NCBI RefSeq assembly: GCF_029338235.1
Contig: NZ_CP119785.1
Span: 682,001-746,000 of the forward strand
Origin: Haloarcula rara
GTDB taxonomy: Archaea; Halobacteriota; Halobacteria; Halobacteriales; Haloarculaceae
DNA length: 64,000 bases
Direction of reading: 5' to 3'
The notes beneath the pieces are model-generated. The model had not been told where the DNA came from and ran no database searches. It worked only from the letters and a program-made list of their open reading frames with translations. Each line of letters begins with the position of its first letter. The first letter of the stretch is position 1. Made by a program: the position numbers and the translations under genes. Below are positions 50,355 to 59,122 of this stretch, piece by piece.

Positions 50355-51448
50355 TCAGGCAGCACTGGTGTCGCCGGTCACCTCGTCGAGGGTGGTCTGG
50401 CGGCCGCCGGCGGGCTCCTCGCCGCGCCGCTCGTACGCGCCCCGGAGGGCGAGCACGAGCGCGCCCAGCCCCAGCAGAAACACCGCGAGGTCCAGCAGGG
50501 CCCCCAGCACCGGCACCGCACCGAGGACCGTGACGCCGACGAGCCCGACGACCAGCGCGAGCCAGCGGCTGTCGCGGTCGGTGAACGACAGCACCCACAC
50601 GCCGAGCGCGTACTGGCCGTAGACGATGGCGGCCCACACCAGGGCGGCGAAGCCGACGGCACCGACCAGCGAGAGCGGGATACCGACGATAGTGAGTGCA
50701 ACCAGGACCAGGAGCAGCGGCACCACGAACACTGTCAACAGTCCGACCCCGGCCGAGCGGGCCGGGCGGTCCGCGACGCCGTCGGCGACGCGGGTGGAGA
50801 ACGCCGGGAAGACGGCGAGCAGGATGACCCCCAGCAGGAAGTTCGCGAGCAGGCCGTACAGCGCCCCGAGCCAGCCTGGGACGGCCAGGTCGGGCCCGAC
50901 GGTCTCGCCGAGGCGTTCGTCCTGGACGACGCTCCCCTCGACAGTAGCGCCCGGTGCCCTGACGAACGACTCGGCGTCGTACCGGACGGAGCCACCGACC
51001 GTCGCACTGGATCCCAGGACGACGGACTCGGCCCCCGCTCGGACGTTCCCGTCGACGGTGCCGTTGAGCTCGAAGTACGATGCGCCCACGTCGAGGTCCC
51101 CCCGACGCTCCCCGTCGGGCCGACGATGACGGACCCCCCGGCGGCGTCGACGTCGACGGGCCCGTCGATGCGGACGGTGCCCGCGGCGGCCGCGACATCG
51201 CCCCCGACGGTCCCGCTCTCGGTGACGTGTACCGACCCGGCTGCCGCCGAGACGTCGTTTCGTACGGTCCCACGGACGATGACCGTCCCGGCGACGCCCT
51301 CGACACTGTCGTATGTCTCGTCGGGTCCGACGACCACGGTTTCGCCGGCCCCCTGGAACGACTGGGCGCTGGCGACGCCAGCGACGCCAGCCAGAACCAC
51401 CACGGCGGCGAGCGTGACCCCGAGGCGGCGCAAGGAAACGGTGAACAT
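50355..51448 (-). pseudogene. Polymer-forming (bactofilin-like) membrane protein, split by a frameshift
   Basis: The 5' frame starts MFTVSLRRLGVTLAAVVVLA, a signal peptide, then beta-helix repeats (VEGVAGTVIVRGTVRNDVSA, AAAGTVRIDGPVDVDAAGGS). From about 51100 the family sequence continues in a second frame: ASYFELNGTVDGNVRAGAES, more repeats, then five or so C-terminal membrane helices. Adding one C to the six-C run at 51098-51103 rejoins the two into about 364 residues. The right-handed parallel repeat of polymer-forming proteins is clear. Whether the frameshift is real is unknown. Confidence 0.82.
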
Positions 51449-51586
51449 GACCGACAGTTGCTGTGGCCACCTGTTAGTTAGTCACAAGCAGGTTCCACGT
51501 CTCCTGGTATACTAGTAGCTTACCCGTGCGCCCAGCGACGAGCCCGCGGGTGGTCGCTACCGCCAGTCACCAGGGCCACCGGGGCC

Positions 51587-53269
51587 CTACCCGTCACCGG
51601 GTTCGACGCCCGTCACCTCGAACCGTGCGCCGCCGTCGCTCCCCTCGGTCACACGGACGTCCCAGTCGTGGGCGTCGAGGATGTCTTTGACGATGAAGAG
51701 ACCGAGCCCCGTCCCGGGCTCCCCGGTCGTGTACCCGTGGTCGAACACACGGTCGCGCTCGTCGGCTGGAATCCCCTCGCCGTCGTCCTCGACGAAGAAG
51801 CCGAGCAGGCCGTCGCCGGTCTCTCCGAGCACCCCGACGCCGACGGTCACCGACGCGTCGTTGTGGTCGGCGGCGTTGCGAAAACAGTTCTCGAAGACGT
51901 GCAGCAGTCGGTCGGAGTCAGCCGCGATGGTCGCGTCGTCCGAGACGGCGACGTCGAGCTCACAGCCCTCGACCTCGGCGTGGGTCCAGGCCTCCGCGGC
52001 GAGCGCCGCCAGCTCGACCGGCTCCGTCTCCTCGACGCGCTGACCGGACCGGGCCAGCGTCAGCAGGTCCTCGACCATCGCGTCCATCCGCTCGTGTGAC
52101 CGGCCGACCGCCTCGATGTGCTCGCGGACCGCGTCGGACTCGCATTTCCCCTCGGCGAGTGCGAGCTGGCCGGCGGCGACGGTCAGCGGGTTCCGCAGGT
52201 CGTGGCCGACCATGCTGGCAAAGCGGTCCAGCCGCTCGTTCTGCCGTTCGAGCTCCTGCTCGCGGCGCTTCCGGTCGGTGATGTCACGCAGGACGACGAC
52301 GCGGCCGCGCTGCCCGCGCCGGGTCACCGGCGAGACGGAGAGGCTGAAGTGTCGCTCGCGGTCGTCCGGACGTATCCTTATCTCCGTCTCCGTGTCGACG
52401 AGGTCGTCGAACGCGTCGATTTCGCCCACGACCGAGGGGAAAAAGTCGGCGGCCGATTTGCCGGTGTAGTCGTCGGCGGCGTCGAACAGCTCGCGGGCGC
52501 GGCGGTTGCAGTCGACGACGCGGTTCCCGTCGTCGAGTGTCACCACGGCGTCGGACATCTCGCCCAGCGCGGTGCGGCGCGCGACCGGCGTGAGGTCGAG
52601 AAACCGGCCGCTGAACAGCGCCCACGCGAACATCGTCGCGGTCAGCGCGTACCCAAGCGGCGTGTAGTCGTAGACGGTCACACCCGAGACGGTCGCGAGA
52701 CTCCCCAGCAGCGTCGGGACGATAGCCAGCGAGAGGACGAATCGCTGTCGGCGTCGGATTCCGGTCGACCGGAGGGCGTCCGTCGCGAGGAGACCGGTCC
52801 CCACGAACGTCCAGAGATAGCCGACGCCCAGAATCGCCCACAGTCCGACGCCGATAGTCGGGTCGAAGTTGGCGCCGTCCATCGTCGAGCCGGGGGCGAC
52901 GACGAGGTGGTGGAGCGGGTCCGTCCAGAAGAAAAGCTGTGTCGCGACGACGTAGCCGGCGAACGTCGCCCCGAGCCGCCGCGTGACCGGGACCCGGTCT
53001 GTCACCGAAAGCGCGAGCAACAGCCACGCCGTCGTGATGAGAACGCCGCCCAGCGACCGGAAGCTGAAGACGAAATGCGAGCCGGCGTAGCCGGAGACGA
53101 ACCAGTCGAGGCCGGCACTGAGGCCGTAGACCCCGATACCGACACAGAGGACGGCGAAGCTCCAGCTCCCGGCCCTGTCGCGGTTGTCGTAGGCCGGCTT
53201 CAGGAAGAACAGCGACACCACTCCCAGCAGTATCTGCAACAGCCCGACGAACTGTGGGTCGACCGGCAT
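51587..53269 (-). CDS. Membrane-bound PAS-sensor histidine kinase
   Basis: 560 residues. Seven or eight transmembrane helices form the 7TM-histidine-kinase-like N-terminus (about 1-225). A PAS domain (DAVVTLDDGNRVVDCNRRAR and GRVVVLRDITDRKRREQELE) leads to the phosphoacceptor helix RFASMVGHDLRNPLTVAAGQ with the His, then the ATPase domain with FENCFRNAADHN (N box), VEDDGEGIPADERDRVF (G1) and GTGLGLFIVKDILDAHD (G2). No response regulator gene adjoins it, so it is probably an orphan kinase. Signal unknown. Confidence 0.92.
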   Translation of the reverse strand: MPVDPQFVGLLQILLGVVSLFFLKPAYDNRDRAGSWSFAVLCVGIGVYGLSAGLDWFVSGYAGSHFVFSFRSLGGVLITTAWLLLALSVTDRVPVTRRLGATFAGYVVATQLFFWTDPLHHLVVAPGSTMDGANFDPTIGVGLWAILGVGYLWTFVGTGLLATDALRSTGIRRRQRFVLSLAIVPTLLGSLATVSGVTVYDYTPLGYALTATMFAWALFSGRFLDLTPVARRTALGEMSDAVVTLDDGNRVVDCNRRARELFDAADDYTGKSAADFFPSVVGEIDAFDDLVDTETEIRIRPDDRERHFSLSVSPVTRRGQRGRVVVLRDITDRKRREQELERQNERLDRFASMVGHDLRNPLTVAAGQLALAEGKCESDAVREHIEAVGRSHERMDAMVEDLLTLARSGQRVEETEPVELAALAAEAWTHAEVEGCELDVAVSDDATIAADSDRLLHVFENCFRNAADHNDASVTVGVGVLGETGDGLLGFFVEDDGEGIPADERDRVFDHGYTTGEPGTGLGLFIVKDILDAHDWDVRVTEGSDGGARFEVTGVEPGDG

Positions 53270-53398
53270 TCAGGCGTATCGAATAAAGCGTTCGTCTATC
53301 CTGCAATAAAGAATACGGCAGAAAGGGCAACGGCTGGTGCTCCCGCAGTGACCGCCAGAACACAACGCTTGTTAGCCGCCGTCGCCGTTGTTCGGGCA

Positions 53399-54634
53399 AT
53401 GAGTCAGGACTCGCCGCCGGTCCGTCGCCTCGCGGACTGGGACCACGACCGCCTCGGTCGGCTGGCGGCCGACCACGGGACGCCGCTGTATGTCGTCGAC
53501 CTGGACCGGGTCGCACAGAACTACGACCGGTTCGCGTCGGTCTTCCCCGACGCGCACGTGATGTACGCCGCGAAGGCCCACACCGGCCGCGCCGTGCTCT
53601 CGAAACTGCTGGAGACTGGTGCCGACATCGAGTGTGCCGCCGCGGGCGAACTACAGCGGGCCGTCCAGGCGGGCGCAGACCCGAACACGCTCCAGTACAC
53701 CGCCGTGAACCCGCCCGACGCCGACCTCGACTACGCGGTCGAACTGGCCGAAGAAAACCCCGGCCTCACAATCACCGGCGGCGCCCGCGACACCTTCGAC
53801 CGCCTCGAGGAGCGGGACTACGACGGCCGGGTCGCCATCCGCATCAACCCCGGCATCGGGACTGGCCACCACGAGAAAGTCGCGACGGGGAAGGACGCCA
53901 AGTTCGGCATCCCCTACGAGCAGGTCCTCGAGGTCGCCACAGACGTGGCCGACCGGTTCGACCTCGTCGGTATCCACGCCCACGCCGGCAGCGGCGTGTT
54001 GCACGACGACCTGGACGACCACTGCCGCGCCATCGGGAAAGTCGCGGATATGGGCCGGCGCGTCGAGCGCGAAGTGACGCCACTGGACTTCGTGGACTTC
54101 GGGGGCGGCTTCGGCGTTCCCTACCGCGAGGACGAGGAGCCACTCGACATGCAAATCGTCGGTGAGAAAGTTCGCGAGGCCGTCGGCGAGCTGGACGCAC
54201 AAATCAAGCTCGAACCGGGCCGCTACGTCGTCGCGGACGCCGAACTGATTCTGACCGAAGTCAACACTATCAAGGAGGCTCCGGCGGCGACCGTCGTCGG
54301 TGTCGACGCCTCGCTGGCGACGCTCATCCGCCCCGCGATGTTCGGCTCGTACCACCCCATCAGGAACGTCTCAGCGCCCGACCGCGAGACCGAGCCGGTC
54401 TCCGTCGGCGGACCGTGCTGTACCAGCGCCGACGTGTTCTGTACCGACCGGCCCATTGCCAGGCCAGAGCGCGAGGACCTGCTGGCCATCGGCAACGCCG
54501 GCGCCTACGGCTACGAGCTCGCAAACCAGTTCCACTCCCAGCCCCGGCCCGCGGAGGTCGCTATCGAGGGCGGCGAGACCCGTGTCGTCCGTGACCGCGA
54601 GACGCTGGCCGACGTGACCCGCATGGAGCGATGA
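53399..54634 (+). CDS. lysA: Diaminopimelate decarboxylase
   Basis: 411 residues. GTPLYVVDLDRVAQNYDRFA, then VMYAAKAHTGRAVLSKL with the PLP Lys (AAKA), HAHAGSGVLHDDLDD, FVDFGGGFGVPY (a GGGFG motif), LEPGRYVVADAELIL and GGPCCTSADVFC, and NAGAYGYELANQFHSQPRP. It decarboxylates meso-diaminopimelate to lysine. The frame opens at 52118 over the opposite-strand kinase, but homology begins at MSQDSPPVRRLADW. The dapE-like gene overlaps the stop by 4 bases. Confidence 0.95.
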   Translation: MSQDSPPVRRLADWDHDRLGRLAADHGTPLYVVDLDRVAQNYDRFASVFPDAHVMYAAKAHTGRAVLSKLLETGADIECAAAGELQRAVQAGADPNTLQYTAVNPPDADLDYAVELAEENPGLTITGGARDTFDRLEERDYDGRVAIRINPGIGTGHHEKVATGKDAKFGIPYEQVLEVATDVADRFDLVGIHAHAGSGVLHDDLDDHCRAIGKVADMGRRVEREVTPLDFVDFGGGFGVPYREDEEPLDMQIVGEKVREAVGELDAQIKLEPGRYVVADAELILTEVNTIKEAPAATVVGVDASLATLIRPAMFGSYHPIRNVSAPDRETEPVSVGGPCCTSADVFCTDRPIARPEREDLLAIGNAGAYGYELANQFHSQPRPAEVAIEGGETRVVRDRETLADVTRMER

Positions 54635-55842
54635 ACGTCGGTTTCGACCCGGTCGACTTTCACCGCGAGGCCGTCGAGACCGACTCGACGGCCGACGTGG
54701 GCCCGATGCGGGACCTGCTCGTGGCGACGCTGGACCGAGCGGGTGCCGACCCGACCGTCGACGAACTGGGCAACGTCGTCGCCACGACGGGCGCGGCCGA
54801 CCCAGACGACGCGGCGGCCATAGAGGGCACTCACCTCGTCCTGAACACCCACATCGACACCGTGCCGCCGCATCTGCCGTACGAACGGCGGGAGGACCCC
54901 CCCGGTGACGAGGAAATAACCGGCACCGGTGGCGGCCTCACCGGCGACGTCGTCTGTGGCCGCGGCGCGTGTGACGCGAAGGGCCCACTCGCCAGCCTAG
55001 TCGACGCCTTCCTCACCGTCGAACCGGCCGAGGGAGCGGTGACGCTGGCCGTCTCTATCGACGAGGAGACCGCCCAGACCGGGGGCGCCCACCTCGCCGA
55101 GCGTCTCGACGCCGAGGGCTACATCGTCGGCGAGCCCACGGGACTGGACGTCTGTACCGCCGCCAAGGGCCAGTTCGAGGGGACAGTGACGATTCGCGGC
55201 GAGAGCGGGCACGCCGCGGACCCCGGGAGCGGCGCTAACGCCATCAGAGCCGCGGCGCCCATCCTGCAGGCCATGGAAAGCTATGACGAGCGCGAGGCGC
55301 GAAGCGCCTCGGAACGGTCTCGCGGTGACGGTGAGGAACCGCGCGACACGGCGGGCCCGGAGAATCACGAGACGCTGGGTCGCCCCATCCTGACCCCGTC
55401 GATGGTCGAGGGCGGCGAGGCGACCAACCAGATACCGGCCGAATGCGTCATTACCTTTGACCGCCGCTCGGTGCCGCCCGAGACCAGCGACGAGTTCCCC
55501 GAGGCACTGGAAGGACATCTCGCGGAGTGGCTCCCTGAATCCATGTCGGTCGAGGTGGCGCTCATCCGGCCCGACACGCCGTTTCCGGACGCCTTCGCGA
55601 CTGACCGCGACGCCGAGCTGGTTCGGACGCTCCGTGAGGCAAGCGGCGGTGCCGTTCGTCCCTTCGAGGCCGCGACGGAGGCCTCCTACTTCGCCGACCA
55701 CGGGCCGACGGTGGTCTTCGGTCCGGGGGTGCTCTCGGACGACGTCGGGGCAGTTGCCCACTCGAAACGCGAGTACGTCCGGCTCTCCGAGGTCCGCGCC
55801 GCCGCCCGCGCCGTGCGGGAGACCGTCGAGCGCCTCGTCTAG
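54631..55842 (+). CDS. dapE: Succinyl-diaminopimelate desuccinylase-like (M20 family)
   Basis: 403 residues, overlapping lysA by ATGA. HLVLNTHIDTVPPHLPY gives the first metal ligands (His-x-Asp), VVCGRGACDAKGPLAS the second Asp, VSIDEETAQTGGAHLAERL the catalytic Glu-Glu. VRPFEAATEASYFADHG (final part) and GATNQIPAEC are also M20 hallmarks. It removes succinyl from succinyl-diaminopimelate. Residues about 220-245 (ESYDEREARSASERSRGDGE) are a low-complexity in-frame insert derived from repeat R3, unlike relatives. A closely related peptidase could also be meant, but the lysine cluster favours DapE. Confidence 0.88.
   Translation: MNVGFDPVDFHREAVETDSTADVGPMRDLLVATLDRAGADPTVDELGNVVATTGAADPDDAAAIEGTHLVLNTHIDTVPPHLPYERREDPPGDEEITGTGGGLTGDVVCGRGACDAKGPLASLVDAFLTVEPAEGAVTLAVSIDEETAQTGGAHLAERLDAEGYIVGEPTGLDVCTAAKGQFEGTVTIRGESGHAADPGSGANAIRAAAPILQAMESYDEREARSASERSRGDGEEPRDTAGPENHETLGRPILTPSMVEGGEATNQIPAECVITFDRRSVPPETSDEFPEALEGHLAEWLPESMSVEVALIRPDTPFPDAFATDRDAELVRTLREASGGAVRPFEAATEASYFADHGPTVVFGPGVLSDDVGAVAHSKREYVRLSEVRAAARAVRETVERLV
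55288..55365. repeat. Repeat R3 inside the dapE-like gene
   Basis: GAGGCGC gaa GCGCCTC (55294-55310) followed by GCGGTGACGGTGAGGAACCGC (about 55322-55342), the R3 consensus seen in intergenic copies at 41590 and 48817. Length keeps the frame. It encodes a hydrophilic stretch. Confidence 0.55.
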
Positions 55843-55862
55843 AAGGGGCGTGGCACTGCGGC

Positions 55863-56483
55863 TCAGTCAAGCAGCGCCATCGCTTCCTCGTCGGAGACCT
55901 GCGAGAAGTCCCGGAAGAACTGTCCGACGGCCCTGAAGCTCCGGGGCCGCTCCAGTATCTCGAGGTGGTCGACCGTGCGCTCCAGCTGGTCGGCTGTCCG
56001 GGGCGACCCGACGGGGACCGCGGCGGCGACGCTCGCGGCGCCGGCCTCCCGGACACGCTCGACGCAGGCGAACATGGTCGCGCCCGTGGCGAGTCCGTCG
56101 TCGACGACGAGGACGTGCTTGCCAGTCAGGGAAAGCGGCGGGCGGCCCTCGCGGTAGCGCTCGCGCTTCTGCCGGGCGGCCCGCTGTTCGTGTTCGATTT
56201 CGTCTTCCAGATACCCGGTCGTCAGGTCGAGTTTCCCGATGAGCGAGTCGTTGCGCCAGGTCGTCCCGTCGTCGGCGACGGCCGCGACCGCCAGCTCGGG
56301 GTTGCCCGGCGCGCCCACTTTGCTCGCGACGACGACGTCGAGGGGAACGTCGAGCGCGTCGGCGACGGGGCGGGCGACCGGGAGCCCGCCGCGGGGAATC
56401 CCCAGGACGATGTCGACCTCGATGTCCGACCGACGGACCGCTGCAGCTAGCTGTTCACCGGCGTCCGTTCGGTCTGTGAACAT
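55863..56483 (-). CDS. Phosphoribosyltransferase-family protein
   Basis: 206 residues from ATG 56483. IVLGIPRGGLPVARPVADAL, VVVASKVGAPGNPELAVAAV, and the PRPP loop KHVLVVDDGLATGATMFACV (VVDDGxxTG). It resembles haloarchaeal PRTase-like proteins with a C-terminal helix (AVGQFFRDFSQVSDEEAMAL). The purine base or role is not identifiable. The long upstream frame continues into the MFS remnant and is not part of this gene. Confidence 0.82.
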   Translation of the reverse strand: MFTDRTDAGEQLAAAVRRSDIEVDIVLGIPRGGLPVARPVADALDVPLDVVVASKVGAPGNPELAVAAVADDGTTWRNDSLIGKLDLTTGYLEDEIEHEQRAARQKRERYREGRPPLSLTGKHVLVVDDGLATGATMFACVERVREAGAASVAAAVPVGSPRTADQLERTVDHLEILERPRSFRAVGQFFRDFSQVSDEEAMALLD

Positions 56484-56577
56484 ATCAGATAGTAGGATAG
56501 TCCCGAACTTAACCCCTCGGTACAGGGGCGTACGGTTCCCGGAGACATCCGGCGAGCGCCCGTGACGAGCCCGTGTG

Positions 56578-56960
56578 TCAGTCCTGCGTCGTGGCCGTCG
56601 CCGACTCCGCGTGACCGAGAGGGTCTCTTCGACCTCCCAGTAGGTCAGTCCGAGCGCGGCGAGTGCCAGCACCGCGCCGACGGTGAAAGGCATCGAGAAG
56701 CCCCCGAGGTTGTAGAGGACGCCGGAGGCCAGCGGCCCAGCGGCGACGCCGAGACCGAAAGCCATCGTGAGAACTGACAGCGTCGTGCCCGAGCCCCGTT
56801 CGCCGGCCAGGTCACCGGCCAGCGCGAGCGACGGGGCAAAGACGAGCGCGACGGCGATACCCTGGACGAATCGGGCGCCGAGCATGAGCCAGGGGTCCAG
56901 CACGATACCCTGGGCGTACACCGACGGGACGAGCACGGCGAAGCCGGTTGTGTTCCTGGC
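56578..56960 (-). pseudogene. MFS transporter, C-terminal remnant
   Basis: Minus strand: GFAVLVPSVYAQGIVLDPWL, MLGARFVQGIAVALVFAPSL, ALAGDLAGERGSGTTLSVLT and VLALAALGLTYWEVEETL are three or four helices of the middle and end of an MFS sugar/drug-type permease. There is no N-terminal half, no start, and near 56620 a frame change is needed to reach an expected terminus HAESATATTQD with stop TGA 56580-56578. It is a truncated, frameshifted gene. Confidence 0.72.
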
Positions 56961-57026
56961 ACGGTCTTGCGAACCCCCAAACAGATGGGGAGTACACACT
57001 AACCCGAAACTAACCGAGGGTATGTC

Positions 57027-57251
57027 ATGAATGATAAGGCCACAGTGAGTACCGAGGTCGTCAGGGCAGTCGCCCGTGTTGAAGGCGTCGACCCTGCCGC
57101 GGTCGAACCGGCACTGTTCGAAGCGGTCGACGGTGCCGCACTGGACCGGCTGTTCCGGGAGACGACGGGTCACGTCACGTTCGAGTACGACGGCTACGAG
57201 GTGACAGTCACCAGCGAAGGCGAGGTCTCGCTCGCTCCGCTATGCGAGTGA
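57027..57251 (+). CDS. HalOD1-type output domain protein, 74 aa
   Basis: 74 residues. VSTEVVRAVARVEGVDPAAV, EPALFEAVDGAALDRLFRET and VTFEYDGYEVTVTSEGEVSL match the haloarchaeal HalOD1 output domain, usually found alone or after response regulators. It is thought to act in signal output, with no known biochemistry. It is separate from any kinase here. It is tail-to-tail with purB with a 9-base spacer. Confidence 0.75.
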   Translation: MNDKATVSTEVVRAVARVEGVDPAAVEPALFEAVDGAALDRLFRETTGHVTFEYDGYEVTVTSEGEVSLAPLCE

Positions 57252-57260
57252 TTCGCGGTT

Positions 57261-58652
57261 TCAGGCCTCGTCGATGCCGTCGGCCAGCTCGGCCGCGAGC
57301 CCGGTGTAGCCCGCGGGCGTCAGCGCCTCCAGTTCGGAACGCACGTCCTCGCTGACGTCCAGTTCCGCGATCATCTCCCGGAAGTCCTCGATGGTCACGT
57401 CCTTCCCTCGCGTCGCCTTCTTGACTTGCTCGTAGGCGTCGTCGTGGCCCTCCCGCCGGAGAATGGTCTGGACCGCCTCGCCGATTATCTCCGGGGTATC
57501 GTCCAGCTCCTCGCGCATGACCTGCTCGTTGGGAACGACCTTCGCCAGGCCGTTCTGGCACTTGCTGTAGGCGATAAGAGAGTAGGCGAAGGCCGAACCG
57601 ATGTTGCGCTTGACCGTCGAGTCCGAGAGGTCACGCTGGAGCCGGGAGTTGGTGACGTAGTCGCCAAGGAAGACCAGGTCCGAGTTGGCCTTCGAAAGGT
57701 TCCCCTCGCTGTTCTCGAAGTCGATGGGATTGACCTTGTGGGGCATCGTCGAGGAGCCGGTCTCGCCCTCGACGGTCCGCTGGCCCAGATAGCGGTCCGA
57801 GACGTAGAGCCACATGTCACGGTCCATATCGAGCAGGACGTTGTTCGCGCCCCGCACCGCGTCGAAGAGAACTTCGAGGTCGTCACAGGGGTTGACCTGC
57901 GTCGTCAGCGGCTCGTGGTCCAGCCCCAGCGAGTCGACGAACGAGTCGGCAAAGGCGGGCCAGTCCACGTCGGGGTAGGCGGCGTGGTGGGCCGCGTAGG
58001 TGCCCGACGCACCGGCGAGTTTCCCCGAGAGGGCCTCGGCCGCGCGCTCGATGCGGGCGATGGCCTGCCCGAGCCGGGAGGCGTAGACCGCCGTCTCCTT
58101 GCCGAAGGTCGTCGGCGTTGCGGGCTGGCCGTGGGTCCGGGCCAGCATCGCCACGTCGCCGTACTCGTGGGCCATCTCGACGAGCGTGTCCCGTATCTCG
58201 CGGAGTTCGGGGACCAGCACGTCCTCGGCGGCGGGCTTGACCAGCAGCCGGTGGGCGAGGTTGTTCACGTCCTCGCTGGTCAGCCCGAAGTGAATCCAGT
58301 GGTCGGCGTCGAGCCCGTCGGGCATCCCGAGCCGGATGAAGTACTCGATGGCTTTGACGTCGTGGTTCGTGGCCGCGTAGTCGCCGTAGCCCTCGGTCTC
58401 TAGCTGCTTGACGACGGTCGCGTCCTCGTCGTCGAACGCATCGTAGAGCGCGCGAAGGTCGGCTCGCTGGTCCGCGTCGATAGTCAACGGCGTAGCCTCG
58501 AGGTCGGCCAGCGCGAGGAGATACTCCACCTCGACTTCGACGCGGGCGCGCATGAGCGCCCGCTCGCTGGCGTACGGGACGAGCGGCTCCGTATAGCGGG
58601 CGTAGCGGCCGTCCAGCGGCGAGACAGCGGCGAGTGGCCCTCTGTCGGTCAT
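57261..58652 (-). CDS. purB: Adenylosuccinate lyase
   Basis: 463 residues. VSPLDGRYARYTEPLVPYAS, NHDVKAIEYFIRLGMPD, HFGLTSEDVNNLAHRLLVKP, MLARTHGQPATPTTFGKETA (catalytic His) and GETGSSTMPHKVNPIDFEN (the fumarase/aspartase signature GSSxMPxKxNP). It makes AMP from adenylosuccinate and AICAR from SAICAR in purine synthesis. It fits the purH gene 1.5 kb further on. It is the first gene from a leaderless start. Confidence 0.95.
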   Translation of the reverse strand: MTDRGPLAAVSPLDGRYARYTEPLVPYASERALMRARVEVEVEYLLALADLEATPLTIDADQRADLRALYDAFDDEDATVVKQLETEGYGDYAATNHDVKAIEYFIRLGMPDGLDADHWIHFGLTSEDVNNLAHRLLVKPAAEDVLVPELREIRDTLVEMAHEYGDVAMLARTHGQPATPTTFGKETAVYASRLGQAIARIERAAEALSGKLAGASGTYAAHHAAYPDVDWPAFADSFVDSLGLDHEPLTTQVNPCDDLEVLFDAVRGANNVLLDMDRDMWLYVSDRYLGQRTVEGETGSSTMPHKVNPIDFENSEGNLSKANSDLVFLGDYVTNSRLQRDLSDSTVKRNIGSAFAYSLIAYSKCQNGLAKVVPNEQVMREELDDTPEIIGEAVQTILRREGHDDAYEQVKKATRGKDVTIEDFREMIAELDVSEDVRSELEALTPAGYTGLAAELADGIDEA

Positions 58653-58694
58653 ACCCGACTCTCCGCCGGAGGCCCGAAAAAGCGTGTCGACTCG

Positions 58695-59054
58695 CTACGG
58701 GAGTTTCAGGTAGGTGTCGCCCCGCTGCTGGACCCGCACCACCTCGGCGACGCCGGAGCGGACCGTCCCGACGCCCGCTGCGAGGTCGTGGGCGGCGTGG
58801 TCGAAGCGGTCCAGCGAGTTCGCGCAGGCGGCAATCTCGACGCCGGCTTCCGCCATCCGCGTCACTTTGTCGGCCTCGGGGCTGCTCTCCAGCAGAAATC
58901 GGACGCCGGGGCCGTTGACGACGACCTCCATCAGCTCCGGCGGCGTCTCGACGGAGTCGTCGTTGACGAGGTTCGCAAGGTTCCGCAGCGCCATCTGCCA
59001 CTCGCCGATGTCGTCGGTGGAGACGTGGACCAGAATCGAGCGTTGATTGCTCAT
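58695..59054 (-). CDS. DsrE/DsrF-like family protein
   Basis: 119 residues from ATG 59054. SILVHVSTDDIGEWQMALRN, LANLVNDDSVETPPELMEVV and VNGPGVRFLLESSPEADKVT, then EAGVEIAACANSLDRFDHAA give the alpha/beta DsrE fold with one conserved-looking Cys (IAACANSL). DsrE proteins are involved in sulfur or redox transfer, but this single-Cys version may be regulatory. A large palindrome separates it from the next minus-strand gene. Confidence 0.78.
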   Translation of the reverse strand: MSNQRSILVHVSTDDIGEWQMALRNLANLVNDDSVETPPELMEVVVNGPGVRFLLESSPEADKVTRMAEAGVEIAACANSLDRFDHAAHDLAAGVGTVRSGVAEVVRVQQRGDTYLKLP

Positions 59055-59122
59055 GGGACTTCTTCTCGACTGAGTGACCAAATATCTCCGGTCGGTGTGT
59101 CCCGGCGACGACAATCCGTCTC

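Noticed and set aside
52118..53398. Extension of lysA over the histidine kinase
   Set aside because: Homology to lysA starts at ATG 53399; the upstream part is the antisense shadow of the kinase.
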